From Nicotiana tabacum (lineage: Eukaryota; Streptophyta; Magnoliopsida; Solanales; Solanaceae), in NCBI RefSeq assembly GCF_000715075.1, contig NC_134082.1, forward strand, positions 210,003,948 to 210,067,947: 64,000 bases of DNA, written 5' to 3'. The notes under the pieces were generated by a model, which saw only the letters and a program-made list of their open reading frames with translations, did not search any database and had not been told where the DNA came from. The position numbers were made by a program, and so were the translations under genes. Positions 55,606 to 64,000 of the stretch are shown piece by piece (position 1 is the stretch's first letter; every line of letters begins with the position of its first letter).

Positions 55606-57947
55606 ATGCCGGAATTTGTCATGGATGGATCAATTCTAGATGACAATCATAAAGAACCAAATGGTCATTTTATACATCACAGAGAATTTTTTGATCAGGG
55701 TTCTCCTAGAAGTCCGTTGAGTACACACAGTCGCGAAACTGATTCAATTGATTTGGATATGAATGGGGCTGTTGACACTTCAATTGAGCAACTATACAAT
55801 AATGTGTATGAAATGCAAAGCTCCGATTATTCACCTTCGAGGCGAAGCTTTCTGTCGTATGGTGAGGAATCAAGAATTGACTCTGAGTTAAGGTATCTTG
55901 CAGGGGTAGATTTTGGTGAAATGGAGAATAAGAAAGAGGTTTCTGAGGAAGACAAAGGACAAAATGATGAGAAGTTTGGAAAGATTAATAAAATATTTCC
56001 TGCAAGTCCTAAGCCGGTTTGGTCTGCAAAAGGAAAGAAGTTTTCTCCTTTGCAAAATGATTCTCAAATATCTAGCAAGCCACCAAGATCAAGGAGCAAG
56101 TCTTTTAATGAAAAGCCTTCTCCTAAAAAGTTGGCAAATCCGAAAAAGCTGAATGTAGCATCGCCTTTGGCAGGAGTGAACGTGCAGAATGGAACTGAGG
56201 ATCCGTCTAAGAAAGGTTACTTAGGACCATATTTACTTAAACAAGCAAGGGACATGATTTCAACGGGAGACAATCTTCAAAAAGCTCTTGAACTAGCCCT
56301 TCGAGCTATGAAATCGTTTGAGAGTTCTTCAAAGGGAAAGAGCAGTTTAGAGTTTGTTATGTGTTTGCACGTTGTAGCAGCTTTAAACTGTCGATTAGGG
56401 AAGTATAGTGAGGCAATTCCGCTCTTGGAGCGATCAATTGAAGTTCCTGACTTGGATGTGGGACAAAATCATGCACTTGCAAAATTTGCAGGGTGCATGC
56501 AATTAGGCGATACATATGCAATGCTCGGACAGATAGAGAATTCAATACTGTGTTATACTGCTGGCCTGGAAATTCAAAGACAAGTTCTGGGAGAGAAAGA
56601 CACAAGATTTGGTGAGACTTGTAGGTATGTAGCTGAAGCCCATGTTCAAGCTATGCAATTTAATGAGGCTGAAAAACTTTGTCAAATGGCTCTTGACATT
56701 CATAAGGAGAATAATTCATCTGCCTCCCCTGAAGAAGCTGCTGATAGAAGACTTTTGGGACTTATCTACGATTCGAATGGAGATTACGAAGCTGCTCTTG
56801 AACATTATGTTTTAGCAAGTATGGCAATGACAGCCAGTGGACAGGAAGCTGATGTAGCTTCACTCGACTGCAACATTGGCGATGCATACTTATCTATGGC
56901 ACGATATGATGAGGCTATATGTGCTTACCAAAAAGCTCTTACTATGTTCAAGTCTACCAAAGGAGAGAACCATCCCTTAATTGCTTCTGTCTATGTACGT
57001 CTGGCTGATTTGTACAATAAGATAGGAAAATTCAGGGAATCCAAATCTTACTGTGAAAATGCACTTCGAATTTATACCAAGGCCGCCCCTGGAAGCTCTC
57101 CTGAAGAGATTGCAAGCGGTCTAGTTGATGTATCTGTGATCTATGAATCAATGAACGAACCTGATCAGGCGCTCAAGTTGCTTCAAAAGGCGATAAAAGT
57201 ATATGGAAATTCACCAGGACAACAGAGCATTATCGCAGGAATTGAAGCTCAGATTGGGGTCTTGTACTATATTCTGGGGAAATATATGGATTCTTATGAT
57301 TCCCTGAAAAATGCAGTATCAAAATTCAGGGATATTGGGGAGAAGAAGTCTGCAATTTTCGGTATTGCTTTAAACCAAATGGGACTTGCCTGTGTACAAC
57401 GTTATGCAATTAACGAGGCTGCTGACTTATTTGAAGAAGCAAGGATAATTTTAGAGACTGAATGTGGACCGTATCATGCAGATACATTGGGGATCTATAG
57501 CAATCTTGCTGGCACTTATGATGCAATGGGCAGGTAATTTGATGTTTTTGTTCATTTTTTTTCTTACAACATCATAATTGTGCCTCAAATCCGAGCAAGT
57601 TAGGGTCGACTATATGAATCCTTACGGATCATGTTGTTCCATCTAAGTTTATCTCAGTCCATTATTATACTGTTTTGTATTTTATCTTCATCAGAAAAAT
57701 TAACTTGTCATTAATTTTGTGCAGGACGGATGATGCAATTGAGATATTAGAATTTGTAGTAGGGATGAGGGAGGAGAAACTGGGGACAGCAAATCCTGAT
57801 GTGGATGATGAGAAAAGAAGACTAACTGAGTTATTAAAAGAATCAGGAAAAGTGAGGAGCAGAAAATCTAAATCCCTGGAAACACTTCTTGGTACCATGT
57901 CTCATATTTTACTTAAGAATCAAGAGATCAATGTACTAGAAAGATGA
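55606..57947 (+). CDS. KLCR: Kinesin light chain-related protein (KLCR/CMU family), TPR protein
   Basis: CDS join(55606..57533, 57725..57947), 716 residues; the intron is GT-AG (GTAATT...TGCAG) and splits an Arg codon (residue 643). I chose the ATG at 55606 (MPEFVMDGS), the usual plant KLCR start context; the next Met codon follows five codons later. Residues 1-200 are Ser/Lys/Arg-rich and probably disordered (SPRSP at about 33, basic PPRSRSKSFNEKP at about 157), with the conserved SIEQLYNNVYEM and SFLSYGEESRID segments. About 205-690 is a chain of TPR units, including a kinesin-light-chain-like HALAKFAGCMQLGDTY and GETCRYVAEAHVQAMQF. Arabidopsis relatives (KLCR/CMU) stabilise cortical microtubules and cellulose-synthase tracks and bind IQD proteins; the N-terminal motifs are closest to KLCR2. 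No frame damage is seen. Confidence 0.93.
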
Positions 57948-58012
57948 AATAATAGGTCTTTGTGGTCACCTTGGGCATTCTTTTTGTATATTTGGGTAAG
58001 ACAAACTAGGAA

Positions 58013-58018
58013 AATAAA
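58013..58018 (+). terminator. Candidate KLCR polyadenylation signal
   Basis: AATAAA about 66 bp after the stop codon (57947); no other canonical hexamer is nearer. Plant poly(A) signals are loose, so other sites may be used. Confidence 0.45.
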
Positions 58019-58109
58019 ATTGCCTTAGCTGGGCAAAAGAGGAAATTGAGATCCTCAACTTGTGGTATACGATTTGGAGTAGAAATTATGTAAAGTTCTT
58101 CACTTTTCG

Positions 58110-58370
58110 TTGTCAGAGTTGATAAAGTTTCTTTATCAATTTGTTCTTCTGTGTATCTTGAATGTCAATATAAATGGTAGACTATAGTTTTCAACTTCTT
58201 TGTTAGGAGTCGTTTCTTTATCAATTTCTTCTTTGTGTATCTTGAATGTTAATAGAATAATGGTAGACTATGGTTTTCAATTTTCCTTGTCAAAGTTAGT
58301 TTCTTTATCAAGTTGTTCTTTGTGTATCTTGAATGCTAATAGAGTAATGGTAGACTTTCACAATCCTTCT
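58110..58370 (+). repeat. About 85-bp imperfect tandem repeat, three units, after KLCR
   Basis: The words gtttctttatca...ttctt, tgtgtatcttgaatg and atggtagact recur with the first word at 58127, 58212 and 58299 (spacing 85 and 87). It lies in the KLCR 3' untranslated or downstream region, between the two convergent genes. Confidence 0.85.
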
Positions 58371-58698
58371 GTTGCTGTTTATGAGTTTTATGAAACTTGC
58401 AAGGCAAACCAGTTTATGCTTTAAGTCTAACTAAATGACTTTCTAGTAAGTCGTTTTCATCTAATTTAGGACGGGGAATTTTGCCAGATTGATGTAGTTC
58501 AGTCATCAAGACTAATGTAGACAGCCATTTTACCTACTGAGTCCAGAGTTTATACATCTTGGATTGGGGGCGATAGTCAGAAAAGTAGCTTTTTTATATA
58601 CACCATTCAATATTGTGGAACATTTGATACACGACAATAATATTGGCATGTTCATCAAGAAATGCATATCCACCTATAATCTTATCCTACTCGAGCCA
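58371..58698. other. Spacer between KLCR and DEG1, likely DEG1 3' UTR
   Basis: The DEG1 stop codon is at 58699-58701 (minus strand), so its 3' untranslated region must lie here. No coding sequence or structured element is seen. Confidence 0.5.
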
Positions 58699-63326
<4,628 letters not shown>

Positions 63327-64000
63327 TGGTAAGAAGACAACTGCTCAGTGCTGACTTGTTTAGAGCAGAACATAGGCCCGATTTAATTGGTTATTCGGTT
63401 CGGGCACTATCTAATATGTGATCTACGTTCAAAACGTGACTTTTATTCACGTGTATGCTCTACCACAGGGGTAACGCTGCACCTTAATGGGCCCCTTCTT
63501 TGAGAAGAGTCGTATTGTGATTTTGATTAAGCCCGTAACTCGATCCGTCCATGGAACGTTCTACACTAGTCTGTAGTCCCGATGGCACCATCTAAGATAT
63601 CGTGAGCAACCGTAAGTTAAAAATAAATCACAGCCCACCGAACCGCTTAAATTTAAAATAATCGACGTATGTAAAATATACAAAAAATCAAGATATAATA
63701 TATGTATACTTGTGTAGAAGTTATAACAGAATGAGCTAGTCAGTTTTCGAACTGGTAATTAAAAAATAACTAACATTTGCAAAGTTGTTGAAAAATAGTC
63801 ACTATTTTATGCGGCGATAAAATTTGGATAAAATACTTTAGTTAAAACGCAAAAAGTTTCAGTATAAATATGCAATAGATTATGGCCTCTTGCGTATAAA
63901 CTTTCAATATATTATGTTGGAACCTTAACACATCATGAAGTTCCAGCACATTTATGCGCATATGTAAAAAAAATCAAATTCCAGTATATTGTGCTGGAAT
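63327..64000 (-). promoter_or_regulatory. Upstream region of DEG1 (promoter expected), no gene seen
   Basis: The DEG1 promoter must lie here, but no clear TATA box or light-responsive element stood out. The far right (63640-64000) is AT-rich and contains several tcaaaatttagt/ccagtatattgtgctggaa-like words, with agttccagcacattt (63942) and ttccagtatattgtgctgg (63980) making an inverted-repeat-like pair; these may mark another MITE cut by the window edge. Confidence 0.45.

Overview
The window is plant nuclear DNA, AT-rich, with two intact intron-containing genes at the right end and about 54 kb of nested, decayed transposable elements before them. Au-like and TTG-tailed SINE relatives, the mix of retrotransposon lineages and the two genes suggest a Solanaceae genome, probably Nicotiana. 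That species call is inference, because no marker fixes it.

Layout: 1-1.7 kb, minus-strand Ty1/copia pol remnant running off the left edge. 2.7-2.85 kb, short hAT-type MITE. 2.94-8.77 kb, complete but broken Ty1/copia element A (plus strand) with both LTRs. 8.9-13.3 kb, intergenic DNA with an Au-like SINE, a 16-C tract, a (TA)40 tract and SINE-like fragments. 13.3-21.56 kb, minus-strand composite copia element B. Inside B lie a truncated LTR and RT of the A family, an unusual 2.6 kb noncoding domain packed with short hairpins, and a 2.87 kb solo LTR that splits its right LTR. 21.7-25.1 kb, autonomous-type hAT element with an inactivated transposase. 26.4-26.6 kb, tRNA-derived SINE. 27.84-52.38 kb, minus-strand Ty3/gypsy Tat-like element with two RNase H domains, a 90-bp tandem repeat and an antisense gene with its own TATA box and introns. 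Its gag is split by a 13.55 kb plus-strand Athila-like gypsy element (36.77-50.32 kb, target duplication gaggt), and its 5' LTR holds a 198-bp hAT MITE. 52.4-54.4 kb, intergenic.

The genes are KLCR (54.55-58.0 kb, plus), a kinesin-light-chain-related/CMU TPR protein of 716 residues, and DEG1 (58.7-63.33 kb, minus), a thylakoid-lumen Deg/HtrA serine protease of 431 residues with 8 coding exons and an intact His-Asp-Ser triad. They are convergent, about 750 bp between stop codons, and nothing indicates a shared pathway.

Most unusual signals: (1) many short stem-loops in element B with different stems but a nearly constant 5-nt TTC(A/T)G loop, repeated in the LTRs; (2) a 3' motif shared by copia elements and the Tat-like gypsy element; (3) a spliced antisense gene in the Tat-like element; (4) in-frame stops that can all be explained by C-to-T/G-to-A transitions. 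All boundaries, introns and homologies were read by eye; no search or folding program was run.
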